DNA of 64,000 nt. Source: Limnohabitans sp. 2KL-1. GTDB lineage: Bacteria > Pseudomonadota > Gammaproteobacteria > Burkholderiales > Burkholderiaceae_C. Positions 27,431 to 37,109 of this stretch are shown one piece after another. Every line of letters starts with the position of its first letter. Position 1 is the first letter of the stretch. The notes beneath the pieces were generated by a model. The model saw only the letters and a program-made list of their open reading frames with translations. It was not told the origin of the DNA and did no database searches. The position numbers and the translations under genes were made by a program. The stretch lies in NCBI RefSeq assembly GCF_003063435.1, contig NZ_NESL01000001.1:682001-746000 (forward strand), read 5' to 3'.

Positions 27431-28381
27431 ATGCGCCGGGAGTATCCTGAACCCATGAAAAATCTTGATTCCTGGATGACACCCACGCGCATGCTGTGGG
27501 CTTCGGTGGCGGTGGCCTTGGTCACCATTGCGCTCAAAACCGGGGCCTGGTGGCTGACCGATTCGGTGGGCTTGCTGTCGGACGCGATGGAGTCGCTGGT
27601 CAACCTGGCCAGTGCGGTGTTCGGCTTGATGATGGTCACCATTGCGGCACGCCCGGCCGACGACGATCACCCCTACGGCCACCACAAGGCCGAGTATTTC
27701 TCTTCTGGCTTTGAAGGCATCCTCATTTTGGTGGCCGCCTTGGGCATCATCTGGGTGGCGCTGGGGCGCTTGTTCGATCCTCAACCGATCGAGCAGGTCG
27801 GCTGGGGTCTGGTCTTGTCGGTGGGCAGTTCGGCGCTGAACGGTTTGCTGGCCTGGCTGATGTTTCGCGCTGCGCGGCAGCACCGCTCGCTGGCGCTGGA
27901 AGCCGATGCCCGGCACCTGGTGACCGACGTCTGGACATCTGCTGGCGTGGTGGTGGGCATTGCGTTGGTCAGCGCCACGGGCTGGTTGTGGCTGGATGCC
28001 GTGGTGGCCATCGGCGTGGCTTTGAATATTCTGAAAGAAGGCTGGAGCCTTGTCTGGCGCTCTTCGCAGGGCCTGATGGACGAGGCGCTGGAGCCCGAGG
28101 TTTTGGCCGATGTGCAAAAAGTTCTGGATGGTTTTGCGCACCAGCGTGGCGACACAGAGATCATCCGTTTTGACCATCTGAACACCCGCAAGGCTGGCCA
28201 ACGCCGCTTTGTGGATGTGCACATGCACATGCCCGCCAGTTGGACCTTGGGGCGGGCGGCCGCCTTGCGTGCGAGCGTGGAGCAGGCGCTGATGAGCGAG
28301 GTGCCCGGTTTGCGCGCCACCATCCAGCTCTTGCCCAGCGATGTGGAAGCGCATTTTGACGACCCCAGGGATTTGAAATGA
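27431..28381 (+). CDS. Cation diffusion facilitator (FieF-like metal exporter)
   Basis: This ~310-residue inner-membrane antiporter exports Zn2+/Fe2+ or similar ions. Six helices are expected in about residues 20-215. Metal sites are seen as [12 protein letters not shown] (D-x-x-x-D spacing in helix 2) and [11 protein letters not shown] in helix 5. A cytosolic domain with [10 protein letters not shown] follows. The start could be ATG 27431 or ATG 27455; GGGAG lies before the latter. The stop overlaps dtd by 4 bp. Confidence 0.93.
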   Translation: MRREYPEPMKNLDSWMTPTRMLWASVAVALVTIALKTGAWWLTDSVGLLSDAMESLVNLASAVFGLMMVTIAARPADDDHPYGHHKAEYFSSGFEGILILVAALGIIWVALGRLFDPQPIEQVGWGLVLSVGSSALNGLLAWLMFRAARQHRSLALEADARHLVTDVWTSAGVVVGIALVSATGWLWLDAVVAIGVALNILKEGWSLVWRSSQGLMDEALEPEVLADVQKVLDGFAHQRGDTEIIRFDHLNTRKAGQRRFVDVHMHMPASWTLGRAAALRASVEQALMSEVPGLRATIQLLPSDVEAHFDDPRDLK

Positions 28382-28827
28382 TGGCCGTGTTGCAGCGGGT
28401 CAGCGAGGCCAGCGTGCGGGTCGAGGGCGATGTGATCGGGCAAATCGGCGCGGGCTTGCTGGTGCTGCTGTGCGCCGAAAAAGGCGACACCGATGCGCTG
28501 GCAGACAAGATGTTGGCGAAAATTCTGAAACTGCGCATCTTCAGCGATGCCGCAGGGAAGATGAACCTGAGCGTGCAGGATGTGGGCGGTGGCTTGCTCG
28601 TGGTCAGTCAGTTCACCTTGGCCGCCGATGTGGCCGGCGGTAACCGCCCGAGCTTCACCCAGGCGGCTGCTCCCGAAGACGGTCGACGTTTGTATGAGCA
28701 CTTTGTGGCCCAGGCCCGAGCGGCGCACCCGGTGGTGCAGACGGGCCAGTTTGCGGCCGACATGAAGGTGTCGCTGGTCAATGACGGGCCGATCACCATA
28801 CCAATGCGCATGAGCTTGGTCATTTGA
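28378..28827 (+). CDS. dtd: D-aminoacyl-tRNA deacylase
   Basis: This 149-residue enzyme removes D-amino acids from mischarged tRNA. The two signature motifs are present: SQFTLAAD (about 80-87) and the Gly-cisPro NDGPITIPM near the C-terminus. It is translationally coupled to the cation transporter gene through an ATGA overlap. Confidence 0.97.
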   Translation: MMAVLQRVSEASVRVEGDVIGQIGAGLLVLLCAEKGDTDALADKMLAKILKLRIFSDAAGKMNLSVQDVGGGLLVVSQFTLAADVAGGNRPSFTQAAAPEDGRRLYEHFVAQARAAHPVVQTGQFAADMKVSLVNDGPITIPMRMSLVI

Positions 28828-28881
28828 GCTGAAGCGACCGACAGACGGTTTGCTCTTGGTGCCGTCAAACGCGTCGTGTAG

Positions 28882-28901
28882 GTCGGAGCTTCAGCTCCGA
28901 C
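28882..28901. repeat. REP-like palindrome between dtd and dbpA
   Basis: A perfect palindrome GTCGGAGCT-TC-AGCTCCGAC, preceded by GTAG. It matches the copy at 16755-16774 except for a paired change (C to G in one arm, G to C in the other), which keeps the hairpin intact. Confidence 0.8.
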
Positions 28902-29006
28902 AATGACCGCTTCGGTACAGATCTACGGCCTGGCTGAAGCCGCCGGCCAGGAAGGGGACACGCATGTTGGCGAGCAACCAACATCTTCGCCGCCGATAAT
29001 CGCTGC

Positions 29007-30416
29007 ATGATTGCAAAACCCCAAGACGCGACATCGGCTCGCTTTGACCAGCTTCAGCTGGCACCCGCCACCCTCCAAAACCTCGAACAACTGGGCTACA
29101 CCCAGATGACGCCGATCCAGGCGGCCAGCTTGCCGCTGACCCTGGCCGGGCAAGACCTGATTGCCCAGGCCAGCACCGGCAGTGGCAAGACCGCCGCTTT
29201 TGGCCTGCCCCTGATCGAACGCTTGCAAAGCGCTGGTTCACCCAGTGCCGCCATTCAGGCGGTCATCTTGTGCCCCACCCGCGAGTTGGCCGACCAGGTC
29301 ACGCAAGAAATCAGGCGCCTGGCCCGCGCCCGCCAGAACGTGAAAGTCGTTACCCTGTGTGGTGGCGTGGCCCTGCGCGGCCAGACGGTGAGCCTGGAGC
29401 ACGGTGCCGATGTGGTGGTGGGCACGCCCGGCCGCATTCTGGACCACCTGGAGCGTGGCTCGCTCAGCTTGGCGGGCGTGAACACGCTGGTGCTGGACGA
29501 GGCCGACCGCATGCTGGACATGGGCTTTTTCGACGACATCGCCAAGGTGGTGCGCCAGTGCGCCAAAGACCGCCAGACCCTGCTGTTTTCGGCCACTTAC
29601 CCCGAAGGCATCGCCAAGTTGGCGGCGCAGTTCATGCGCGCACCGCAAACCGTGAAAGTGGAGGCGCAGCACAGCGCGCACAAAATCCGGCAAATTTATT
29701 ACGAAGTGAGCGAAAGCCAGCGCCTGGATGTGGTGTCCAAACTGCTGGCGCATTTCCGGCCCGAGCGCACGCTCGCGTTTTGCAACACCAAGCAGCAGTG
29801 CCGCGACTTGGTGGCGGTGCTGCAGGCGCAGGGCTACAGTGCATTGGCGCTGTTTGGCGAGCTGGAGCAGCGCGAGCGCGACCAGGTGTTGGTGCAATTT
29901 TCCAACCGCAGTTGCTCGGTGTTGGTGGCCACCGATGTGGCTTCGCGCGGGCTGGACGTGGAAGGCCTGGAAGCCGTGATCAACGTGGACGTGACGCCAG
30001 ACCCGGAAATCCACATCCACCGCATTGGCCGCACGGGCCGGGGCGATGCCGAAGGTCTGGCGCTAACGCTGGCCAGCATGGACGAGATGGGCGCGGTCGG
30101 CAAGATCGAGGTGATGCAGGGCCGCGAATCGAAGTGGGAGCCGATTTCCGGTCTGACACCTGCCGCTGGCGGGCCGCTGCAGCCCCCCATGCGCACGTTG
30201 CAAATCGTGGGCGGGCGCAAGGAAAAAATCCGTGCCGGTGACGTGATGGGCGCGCTGGCCGGAGAATGCGGCTTGACTCGGGAGCAGGTCGGCAAGATCA
30301 ATGTGAACGAGTTTTCGACCTATGTGGCGGTGCAGGCAGCGCTGGCCAAAAAGGTCGAGGCGCAGTTGTCACACGGCAAGATCAAGGGCAAGAGTGTGAA
30401 GGTGCGGTTGCTCTAA
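29007..30416 (+). CDS. dbpA: ATP-dependent RNA helicase DbpA
   Basis: This 469-residue DEAD-box helicase acts in 50S maturation around helix 92 of 23S rRNA. Motifs in order are the Q motif (GYTQMTPIQAASLP), I (ASTGSGKT), Ia, II (DEAD in LVLDEADRMLDMGFFDD), III (SAT), then VATDVASRGLDVEGL and HRIGRTGRG. The C-terminal ~75 residues form the DbpA RNA-binding domain (VGGRKEKIRAGDVMGALAGECGL, then IKGKSVKVRLL), which separates it from RhlE/DeaD. It converges on ybeY across a 400-bp repeat-rich gap. Confidence 0.96.
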   Translation: MIAKPQDATSARFDQLQLAPATLQNLEQLGYTQMTPIQAASLPLTLAGQDLIAQASTGSGKTAAFGLPLIERLQSAGSPSAAIQAVILCPTRELADQVTQEIRRLARARQNVKVVTLCGGVALRGQTVSLEHGADVVVGTPGRILDHLERGSLSLAGVNTLVLDEADRMLDMGFFDDIAKVVRQCAKDRQTLLFSATYPEGIAKLAAQFMRAPQTVKVEAQHSAHKIRQIYYEVSESQRLDVVSKLLAHFRPERTLAFCNTKQQCRDLVAVLQAQGYSALALFGELEQRERDQVLVQFSNRSCSVLVATDVASRGLDVEGLEAVINVDVTPDPEIHIHRIGRTGRGDAEGLALTLASMDEMGAVGKIEVMQGRESKWEPISGLTPAAGGPLQPPMRTLQIVGGRKEKIRAGDVMGALAGECGLTREQVGKINVNEFSTYVAVQAALAKKVEAQLSHGKIKGKSVKVRLL

Positions 30417-30461
30417 CGCTGGAGGTTTTTCGTTTGCGATGCTTGTGCCTTTCGCTTGGCC

Positions 30462-30553
30462 GGTGAGTGAGGGGATGCGGCGGGTTCCTCATGACGGGGT
30501 ACCGAAAATCGTCACCCGCCGCATCCCCTCACTCACCTGAGTGGTGGTTTTGG
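30462..30553 (+). terminator. Long hairpin 1 with conserved 28-nt loop, downstream of dbpA
   Basis: Perfect 24-bp arms at 30462-30485 and 30514-30537 enclose a 28-nt loop (30486-30513) containing CTCATGACGGGGTACCG. The arm is followed by GTGGTGGTTTT, so the structure can end the dbpA transcript. The loop also has internal pairing (GACG with CGTC). The same loop, 27 of 28 bases, recurs in hairpin 2 with entirely different arms. Confidence 0.8.
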
Positions 30554-30599
30554 CGTATTTTGTGAGCGTTGTTTGTGACCTGGCTTGGCCAATCTGTAG

Positions 30600-30620
30600 G
30601 TCGGCACCTTCAGGTCCGAC
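30600..30620. repeat. REP-like palindrome between the two long hairpins
   Basis: GTCGG-C-ACCT-TC-AGGTCCGAC, the same family as 16755-16774, with one bulged base in the left arm. It sits midway between the two long hairpins. Confidence 0.75.
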
Positions 30621-30645
30621 GGTGTTTTGATACTCGGCAGGTCAT

Positions 30646-30734
30646 AAAAAAACCACGGCCTCGAATGGGGTGGGGCCGGGTGACGATTTACGGTACCCCG
30701 TCATGAGGAACCCGGCCCCACCCCATTCGAGGCC
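30646..30734 (-). terminator. Long hairpin 2 with conserved 28-nt loop, downstream of ybeY
   Basis: Perfect 25-bp arms at 30657-30681 and 30710-30734 enclose a 28-nt loop (30682-30709). Read on the minus strand, the loop repeats that of hairpin 1 with one mismatch, and the closing five pairs (CGGGT/ACCCG) are also shared. After the stem the minus strand reads GTGG and seven T residues, so this is a credible terminator for the phoH-ybeY direction. Confidence 0.8.
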
Positions 30735-30790
30735 TCCCCCGCTCAAACCATTCGAGGCCCCCGCACCTCAAACCATCCGAGGCCTCACAA
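30724..30790. repeat. 25-bp tandem repeat, about 2.7 copies
   Basis: Units at 30724-30748 and 30749-30773 and a partial unit from 30774 start CATTCGAGGCC or CATCCGAGGCC and share CTCAAAC at the end. The first unit overlaps the outer part of the right arm of hairpin 2. Confidence 0.75.
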
Positions 30791-30816
30791 GCCCAAGCGA
30801 ACCTCGCCAGCAAAAA

Positions 30817-31272
30817 TTAGAGGTAAGGGTTCTTCAACCCCAACCCCGCCAAAATGGCCACCTCATAGGCCTCCATCTCCTCGGCGTCGGCTTCGCTGGT
30901 CTCGTGGTCCCAGCCCTGGGCGTGCAAAGCACCGTGCACCAGCAAATGCGCGTAGTGCGCGGCCAGCGTCTTGCCTTGCTCCTTGGCTTCGCGCGCGACC
31001 ACCGGTGCGCACAGCACCAGGTCCGCCATCACCACGGGTTCTTGCGCATAGTCGAAGGTCAGTACGTTGGTGGCGTAGTCCTTTTTGCGGTAACTCTTAT
31101 TCAGTTCCCGGCCTTCTTCTTCGCCCACGATCCGCACCGTGATTTCGGCATCATCGACCAGCGCGTGGCGGATGGCTCGGGCGACCGCGTGGCGGGGCAG
31201 GGCGGCGCGGTGGCGGGCTGCGTAGGGAATGTCACCGAATTGCAGCGACAGTTGGAGTTGTTTGAGAGCCAT
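30817..31272 (-). CDS. ybeY: Endoribonuclease YbeY
   Basis: This 151-residue zinc-dependent RNase works in 16S rRNA 3' maturation and ribosome quality control. The metal-binding motif appears as [16 protein letters not shown] (H-x3-H-x5-H), and the conserved Arg lies in [19 protein letters not shown]. The ATG at 31270-31272 is preferred to a TTG six codons earlier. It is downstream of phoH on the same strand, the conserved phoH-ybeY pair. Confidence 0.95.
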   Translation of the reverse strand: MALKQLQLSLQFGDIPYAARHRAALPRHAVARAIRHALVDDAEITVRIVGEEEGRELNKSYRKKDYATNVLTFDYAQEPVVMADLVLCAPVVAREAKEQGKTLAAHYAHLLVHGALHAQGWDHETSEADAEEMEAYEVAILAGLGLKNPYL

Positions 31273-31366
31273 GTGTGGATTCGGTGTCAAGCGAGAAAGG
31301 GGTGGCGTGCGGCCTGGTTCGTCAATCGGGTGAAGGCGGTGTGCAAACTGAAGAGAATGCCGCGCT

Positions 31367-32347
31367 TCAATCGTCGGTGGGCAAAGGCTTGCGGCGGGTC
31401 GTCACGCCCGCGCGCAGCGCGGCGCTGCCTTGCGCATCGTAAGCGTCCACGATGCGGGCCACCAGCGGGTGTCGCACCACGTCGGCGCTGCTGAACCGCG
31501 TGAAGGCGATGCCCTTGACACGTTTGAGCACCCGCTCTGCATCGATCAGTCCACTCAGTTGCCCTTTGGGCAAGTCGATTTGGCTCACGTCACCCGTGAC
31601 CACTGCCTTGGCCCCAAAGCCGATGCGGGTCAAGAACATCTTCATTTGCTCGGTGCTGGTGTTTTGTGCCTCGTCCAGGATCACAAACGCGTTGTTCAGC
31701 GTGCGCCCGCGCATGAAGGCCAGCGGCGCGATCTCGATGGCGTTGCGCTCAAAAGCTTTCTGCACCTTGTCGTAGCCCATCAGGTCGTACAGCGCGTCGT
31801 ACAGCGGGCGCAAATACGGGTCGACCTTTTGCGACAGGTCGCCCGGCAAAAAACCCAGCCGCTCACCGGCTTCGACCGCCGGGCGCGTCAGCACGATGCG
31901 CTGCACGCTGGAGCGCTCCAGCGCATCCACCGCGCAGGCCACGGCCAGATAGGTCTTGCCGGTGCCTGCAGGCCCGATGCCGAAGGTGATGTCGTGGCTG
32001 GCGATGTTCTCCAAATACGCGGCCTGCACCGGCGTGCGGGCCTTCAGGTCGGTGCGGCGGGTTTGCAAACTGGGCAGGTCTGCTTCTTCGCCCGCGCTGT
32101 CGCCCACCAGCATGAGCTGCACCATGTCGGGCGCAATCGGGCGGTCAGCGCGTTCATAAATCGCCTGCAAAATTTCCATGGCCCGCACGGCCACGGCCTT
32201 GGGGCCATCCACCTTGAACTGCTCATGGCGGTGCGCAATGCTCACTTGCAAGCCCGCCTCGATGGTGCGCAGATGGGCGTCCATGGGGCCGCACAGGTGC
32301 GACAAGCGGGTGTTGTTGTGCGGCGTGAAGGTGTGTCTGACGATCAA
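31367..32347 (-). CDS. phoH: PhoH-like ATPase
   Basis: This ~326-residue cytosolic ATPase has Walker [12 protein letters not shown] and Walker [12 protein letters not shown], typical of the PhoH (YbeZ) class that partners YbeY in RNA metabolism. The TTG at 32345-32347 is chosen because AGGA lies 8 nt ahead of it and the reading then starts [12 protein letters not shown], the usual family N-terminus; the frame is open further upstream into ruvA's leader. It is divergent from ruvA. Confidence 0.92.
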   Translation of the reverse strand: MIVRHTFTPHNNTRLSHLCGPMDAHLRTIEAGLQVSIAHRHEQFKVDGPKAVAVRAMEILQAIYERADRPIAPDMVQLMLVGDSAGEEADLPSLQTRRTDLKARTPVQAAYLENIASHDITFGIGPAGTGKTYLAVACAVDALERSSVQRIVLTRPAVEAGERLGFLPGDLSQKVDPYLRPLYDALYDLMGYDKVQKAFERNAIEIAPLAFMRGRTLNNAFVILDEAQNTSTEQMKMFLTRIGFGAKAVVTGDVSQIDLPKGQLSGLIDAERVLKRVKGIAFTRFSSADVVRHPLVARIVDAYDAQGSAALRAGVTTRRKPLPTDD

Positions 32348-32442
32348 GTGGATAATCCTGTTCGTTGTGGTTTCGACCGGTTTGTTGCAGGCCGTGGAGC
32401 CCTGATTTTCCTCTATACCGCGCAACCCAAGGGCTTCCTTCC

Positions 32443-33018
32443 ATGATTGGCAAACTCACCGGCATCCTGAGCGACAAAAACCCACCTGAGGTGATCGTGG
32501 ACTGCCATGGCGTGGGCTACGAAGTCAATGTGCCCATGAGCACGTTTTACAACTTGCCTGCCACCGGCGAAAAAGTCAGTCTGGTCACGCACTTTGTGGT
32601 GCGCGAAGACGCGCAAATCCTCTACGGTTTTGCCACCTTGAGCGAGCGCGAAGCCTTTCGCCAGCTCATCAAGATTTCCGGCGTCGGCCCCCGTACTGCG
32701 CTCAGCGTGCTGTCGGGCATGAGCGTGTCCGATCTGGCGCAGGCCATCACCACGCAAGCAGTCGGGCGGCTGGTCAAGGTGCCGGGCATCGGCAAAAAGA
32801 CCGCCGAGCGTTTGCTGCTGGAGCTCAAAGGCAAGCTGGGCGGCGACATCGGCGGCCTGTTCAGCCAGCACGCGGGTGACGCCCACGGCGACATCCAGCA
32901 AGCCCTGCTGGCGCTGGGCTACAACGACAAAGAAGCCGCCGCCGCCCTGAAACTGCTGCCCGCCGATGTGGGCGTGAGCGACGGCATCAAGCTGGCGCTC
33001 AAGGCGCTGACCAAATAA
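32443..33018 (+). CDS. ruvA: Holliday junction branch migration protein RuvA
   Basis: This 191-residue DNA-binding subunit forms the tetramer that holds the four-way junction for RuvB. The N-terminal OB domain starts MIGKLTGIL. Two helix-hairpin-helix motifs are seen, [15 protein letters not shown] and [16 protein letters not shown]. The C-terminal RuvB-contacting domain carries [16 protein letters not shown]. Full length. It is separated from ruvB by an inserted mazEF pair. Confidence 0.97.
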   Translation: MIGKLTGILSDKNPPEVIVDCHGVGYEVNVPMSTFYNLPATGEKVSLVTHFVVREDAQILYGFATLSEREAFRQLIKISGVGPRTALSVLSGMSVSDLAQAITTQAVGRLVKVPGIGKKTAERLLLELKGKLGGDIGGLFSQHAGDAHGDIQQALLALGYNDKEAAAALKLLPADVGVSDGIKLALKALTK

Positions 33019-33052
33019 GACCATCGGGCTGGCGTTCTGGCTATACGCTGGA

Positions 33053-33058
33053 TATACT
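33053..33058 (+). promoter_or_regulatory. -10 box of the mazEF pair
   Basis: TATACT ends only 7 bp before the mazE ATG at 33066. It lies in a short region with a repeated TATAC (33042 and 33053), which could also be the MazE/MazEF operator. If this box is used, the transcript would start at or next to the start codon. No -35 match is clear. Confidence 0.45.
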
Positions 33059-33065
33059 TGGCGTT

Positions 33066-33338
33066 ATGAAAACCACTGCCTTGACCATTTCCACCTGGGG
33101 CAACAGCCACGGCATCCGGCTCAGCCGTGAGTTGATGCAGTCGCTGGGCATCACCCCCGGCACGCCTTTGCAGGCCACGGTGGTGGCCAAAGGCTGTCTG
33201 GAGCTGCGTGCGGTGCCCCAACGGCCCAGTTTGCAAGACAAGCTGGCCGCATTTGATCCTTTGGTGCATGGCGGCGAAGTCATGCAGGATGCGCCCCAGG
33301 GGGCTGAGTTCGGGGCTGATGCGGGCCGCGCCAAGTGA
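33066..33338 (+). CDS. mazE: MazE/AbrB-type antitoxin
   Basis: This 90-residue protein has an N-terminal swapped-hairpin AbrB DNA-binding domain (MKTTALTISTWGNSHGIRLSREL and the LGITPGTPL turn, about residues 1-45) and a disordered acidic C-terminus expected to wrap the toxin. The start and stop fit a classical toxin-antitoxin pair, with the stop overlapping the toxin GTG by 4 bp. It is inserted between ruvA and ruvB. Confidence 0.9.
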   Translation: MKTTALTISTWGNSHGIRLSRELMQSLGITPGTPLQATVVAKGCLELRAVPQRPSLQDKLAAFDPLVHGGEVMQDAPQGAEFGADAGRAK

Positions 33339-33696
33339 GCCGGACTGTTTGGGTGCCCGAGCGGCAAGACATCATCTGGATCAACTTCAACCCGCAGGTG
33401 GGCCGCGAAATGCGCGACATGCACCCCATGTTGGTGTTGTCACCGAAGGCCTTCAACGACAAAACCTCGATCGTGATCTGCTTTCCCATGTCCACGGCCG
33501 CTTACAACGCCACCAATCCGTTTGCGATCGACAACAGCAAAACGGCCAAACAACCGAGCTACATCATCTGCAACCAGCCCAAGAGCTTTGACTGGCGACA
33601 GCGTGGTGCCACGCCGCACCCTTGGAAGCGGGTCAGCGATACGATCTTTCAGGCAGCGCGCCTTGAGCTCAATGACATTCTTGAATTGGTGACCCC

Positions 33697-33700
<4 letters not shown>
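33335..33700 (+). CDS. mazF: MazF/PemK-type mRNA interferase toxin
   Basis: This 121-residue SH3-barrel toxin has [30 protein letters not shown] at the N-terminus, holding the catalytic Arg region, and VICFPMSTA with a conserved Ser/Thr. MazF toxins cleave mRNA at short specific sites. The GTG start overlaps the mazE stop (GTGA), and its own stop overlaps the ruvB ATG by 4 bp, so it sits within the ruvA-ruvB coupling. Confidence 0.9.
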
Positions 33701-34749
<1,049 letters not shown>

Positions 34750-34778
34750 AGACGGAAGCTGTTTTGTTTTTTGTGGGA

Positions 34779-34800
34779 GCGAGCCCCTGCTCGCGAATGC
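34779..34800. repeat. REP-like palindrome after ruvB
   Basis: GTGGGA is followed by GCGAGC-CCCT-GCTCGC (34779-34794) and GAATGC. A second, partly altered copy of the same 19-nt core is found at 49974-49992. The flanking T-rich stretch (34763-34772) precedes rather than follows it, so it is not a plus-strand terminator. Confidence 0.65.
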
Positions 34801-34860
34801 TTGGGTAACCTCAACGACCGATTCGCTCACAAGCTGCGAGCGTCTGCAAATTCAGCTTGT

Positions 34861-35505
34861 TCAGGTCGTCGTCTCGTCTTGGCCCAGCGCCTCCAGGTGC
34901 GAGGTGTCCCCCCAGCCCACCAGCGACAGCCCTTGCGGCGTCCACAGCAGGCGGTTGACGGCGGTGTTGGTCAGTTGCCAGGTGCGCGGGGCCTGCAAAT
35001 CCAGACGGGTGGCAGCGCGGTACAGGATGTCCAGCACGCCGCCATGGGCCACCATCACGATTTGCTGGCCAGGGTGCCGGGCTGCCAGCTCGTCCACGGT
35101 GGCCACAATCCGTTCACGCAACGCGATCAGAGATTCACCGCCGTCAGGCGGCGTCCAGTCTGGCGTGCGTTTGCGCCAGTGCCAGGCGTGCTCGGGCAAC
35201 TCGACTTCGATCTCGGCAAAGGTGCGCCCCTGGAACGCACCAAAGTGACGCTCGCGCAGACCGACATGTGTGGTCACGCTTTGACCGACAAGCTGCGCAA
35301 CCGCCTGGGCCGTGGTGTGGGCGCGAGACAGGTCGCTGGCGTAAATCGCATCGATGGCATCCCCTTGGACCAAAGCCTTGGCCAAATGCTGGGCTTGGCG
35401 CAGGCCCACCTCGTTGAGCGGTATGTCCAGATGGCCTTGCAGGCGTGTGTCCACGTTCCAGGCGGTTTCTCCGTGGCGAATCGCCAGAATGCGGGTCGGT
35501 TCCAT
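34861..35505 (-). CDS. Histidine phosphatase family protein (GpmB-like)
   Basis: This 214-residue protein has the catalytic RHG motif in LAIRHGETAWN (about residues 7-17), LRERHFGAFQGRTFAE and the second His in VMVAHGGVLDIL. The family includes cofactor-dependent phosphoglycerate mutases and broad phosphatases; size and motifs suit the GpmB/CobC-type phosphatase group. Substrate is not assigned. It follows a lipoprotein gene 12 bp upstream. Confidence 0.9.
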   Translation of the reverse strand: MEPTRILAIRHGETAWNVDTRLQGHLDIPLNEVGLRQAQHLAKALVQGDAIDAIYASDLSRAHTTAQAVAQLVGQSVTTHVGLRERHFGAFQGRTFAEIEVELPEHAWHWRKRTPDWTPPDGGESLIALRERIVATVDELAARHPGQQIVMVAHGGVLDILYRAATRLDLQAPRTWQLTNTAVNRLLWTPQGLSLVGWGDTSHLEALGQDETTT

Positions 35506-35517
35506 GAAGTCCTTGTT

Positions 35518-36147
35518 TCAGCGCGGCAGTTCGATGTTGACCCGGCGCAGGCCTTCGGGCGGGTTGGGGAAGTTGGCCAGCGCGGCCTGGAACAGGGTGG
35601 CAAAAATTGGCACGCTGTCGTTCCAAGGGCCGGTGTGGCTGGCGCGGGTTTCGTAGACCACTTGGCCTGATTTCAGGTCGCGCATGACGACGCTGACTTC
35701 GCGACGGTAATGCGTGGGCGGCGGAAAGCGCATACCGACACCCAGGCCGATGTGCGAGCCAAAGCCTGATCCGATGGCCACACTGCCATAAGGCGTCCAG
35801 CCTGGCCCGATGGGGCGGCCCCAAGGGTCTGCCAGGTACTGCGTGCCGCTGAAGCCCACCATCACGCTCAGGCTGGCTGCGGCGTCGTCGCGTACCAAGC
35901 CCACCGCCGTCATGGCGGCTTGCGCTTGCTGCTCGGCCAGCCCGGCTTCGGGGTTGTTGACCTGTGACGGCAGGCGTTCAAAACGGTATTTGGCGCCTTG
36001 CAAGCTCATGCCCGGCGGCACTGCCGCCACGGACACGACATCGCTGTCGATCAAGCGCATGGAGGCGCAGCCCGTCAAAACGGTCAAGGCCAGTGCGGCC
36101 AAGGCCATCGAAAACCACCGCGTGAGCTGCCGAGTTGCTGTGCGCAT
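35518..36147 (-). CDS. DUF4136 domain lipoprotein
   Basis: This 209-residue protein has a signal peptide ending in the lipobox LTGC at about residues 23-26, then a DUF4136-like domain (RFERLPSQ near the start, VVMRDLKSGQVVYETRASHTG near the end). The family is envelope-located and of unknown role. It lies between ttcA and the phosphatase gene, all on the minus strand. Confidence 0.85.
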   Translation of the reverse strand: MRTATRQLTRWFSMALAALALTVLTGCASMRLIDSDVVSVAAVPPGMSLQGAKYRFERLPSQVNNPEAGLAEQQAQAAMTAVGLVRDDAAASLSVMVGFSGTQYLADPWGRPIGPGWTPYGSVAIGSGFGSHIGLGVGMRFPPPTHYRREVSVVMRDLKSGQVVYETRASHTGPWNDSVPIFATLFQAALANFPNPPEGLRRVNIELPR

Positions 36148-36165
36148 GACCTGTCTCCTTGAGAA

Positions 36166-37104
36166 TTACATCGAGATGACCTGAATCCCTGGCAAAGAGG
36201 GCTCCTTGAACTCTTCCTCGTCAAACGCCTTGTCGCCGTCATCCGATTCGATGCCTGTGATCTTCAGGTCCTTGAAGCCGTGCAGCTTGGCGTCCATCAA
36301 ATGCGAGGGCACCACGTTTTGCAAGGCGGCAAACATGTTTTCAATGCGGCCGGGGTGCTTCTTTTGCCACTCGCGCAGCATGTTGCCCACTTGCAGGCGT
36401 TGCAGGTTTTCCTGGCTGCCACACAGGGTGCACGGGATGATGGGGAACTGTCGGTGCTCTGCCCAACGGATCAGGTCGGTTTCGGCCACATAGGCCAGCG
36501 GGCGGATCACCATGAACTCGCCGTTGTCGCTGACCAGTTTCGGGGGCATGCCTTTGAGCTTGCCGCCAAAGAACATGTTCAAGAAGAAGGTTTGCAGCAT
36601 GTCGTCGCGGTGGTGGCCGAGCGCCAGCTTGTTGCACTTCAACTCGCGCGCCACGCGGTACAAAATGCCCCGGCGCAGGCGCGAGCACAGGCTGCACATG
36701 GTCTTGCCTTCGGGGATCTTGTCCTTCACGATCGAATAGGTGTCTTGCGTCTCGATGTGGAACTCCACCCCCAGCTCTTTCAGGTAAGCGGGCAGGATGT
36801 GGTCCGGGAAGCCGGGCTGCTTTTGGTCCAGGTTGACCGCCACCAGCTCGAAGTCCACCGGGGCGCGGGCCTTCATCTTGAGCAGGATGTCCAGCATGCC
36901 GTAGCTGTCTTTGCCGCCCGACATGCAAACCATGATGCGGTCGCCCGCTTCGATCAGGTTGAAGTCGCTGATCGCTTGGCCCATTTGGCGGCACAGGCGT
37001 TTTTCGAGTTTGTGGGTTTCGCGCTCGATTTTGATGGCTTTGGCAGCCTCTGATTCGGCTTGTGCTTGTACCCAGGCGTTGTCTGCTGCTGTGTCTGTGT
37101 TCAT
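36166..37104 (-). CDS. ttcA: tRNA 2-thiocytidine(32) synthetase TtcA
   Basis: This 312-residue ATP-dependent enzyme thiolates C32 of certain tRNAs. It has the PP-loop [12 protein letters not shown] and the two CxxC pairs, [12 protein letters not shown] and IPCTLCGSQ, that bind the Fe-S cluster. The ATG at 37102-37104 gives the normal start. The folB gene ends 5 bp upstream, so it is the tail of a folM-folB-folB-ttcA unit. Confidence 0.96.
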   Translation of the reverse strand: MNTDTAADNAWVQAQAESEAAKAIKIERETHKLEKRLCRQMGQAISDFNLIEAGDRIMVCMSGGKDSYGMLDILLKMKARAPVDFELVAVNLDQKQPGFPDHILPAYLKELGVEFHIETQDTYSIVKDKIPEGKTMCSLCSRLRRGILYRVARELKCNKLALGHHRDDMLQTFFLNMFFGGKLKGMPPKLVSDNGEFMVIRPLAYVAETDLIRWAEHRQFPIIPCTLCGSQENLQRLQVGNMLREWQKKHPGRIENMFAALQNVVPSHLMDAKLHGFKDLKITGIESDDGDKAFDEEEFKEPSLPGIQVISM

Positions 37105-37109
37105 GAGGT

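Noticed and set aside
30462-30734. CRISPR array or integron attC array in the dbpA-ybeY gap
   Set aside because: There are only two structured units, in opposite orientation, with no regularly spaced direct repeats, no cas genes and no integrase. The attC conserved end motifs are not seen.
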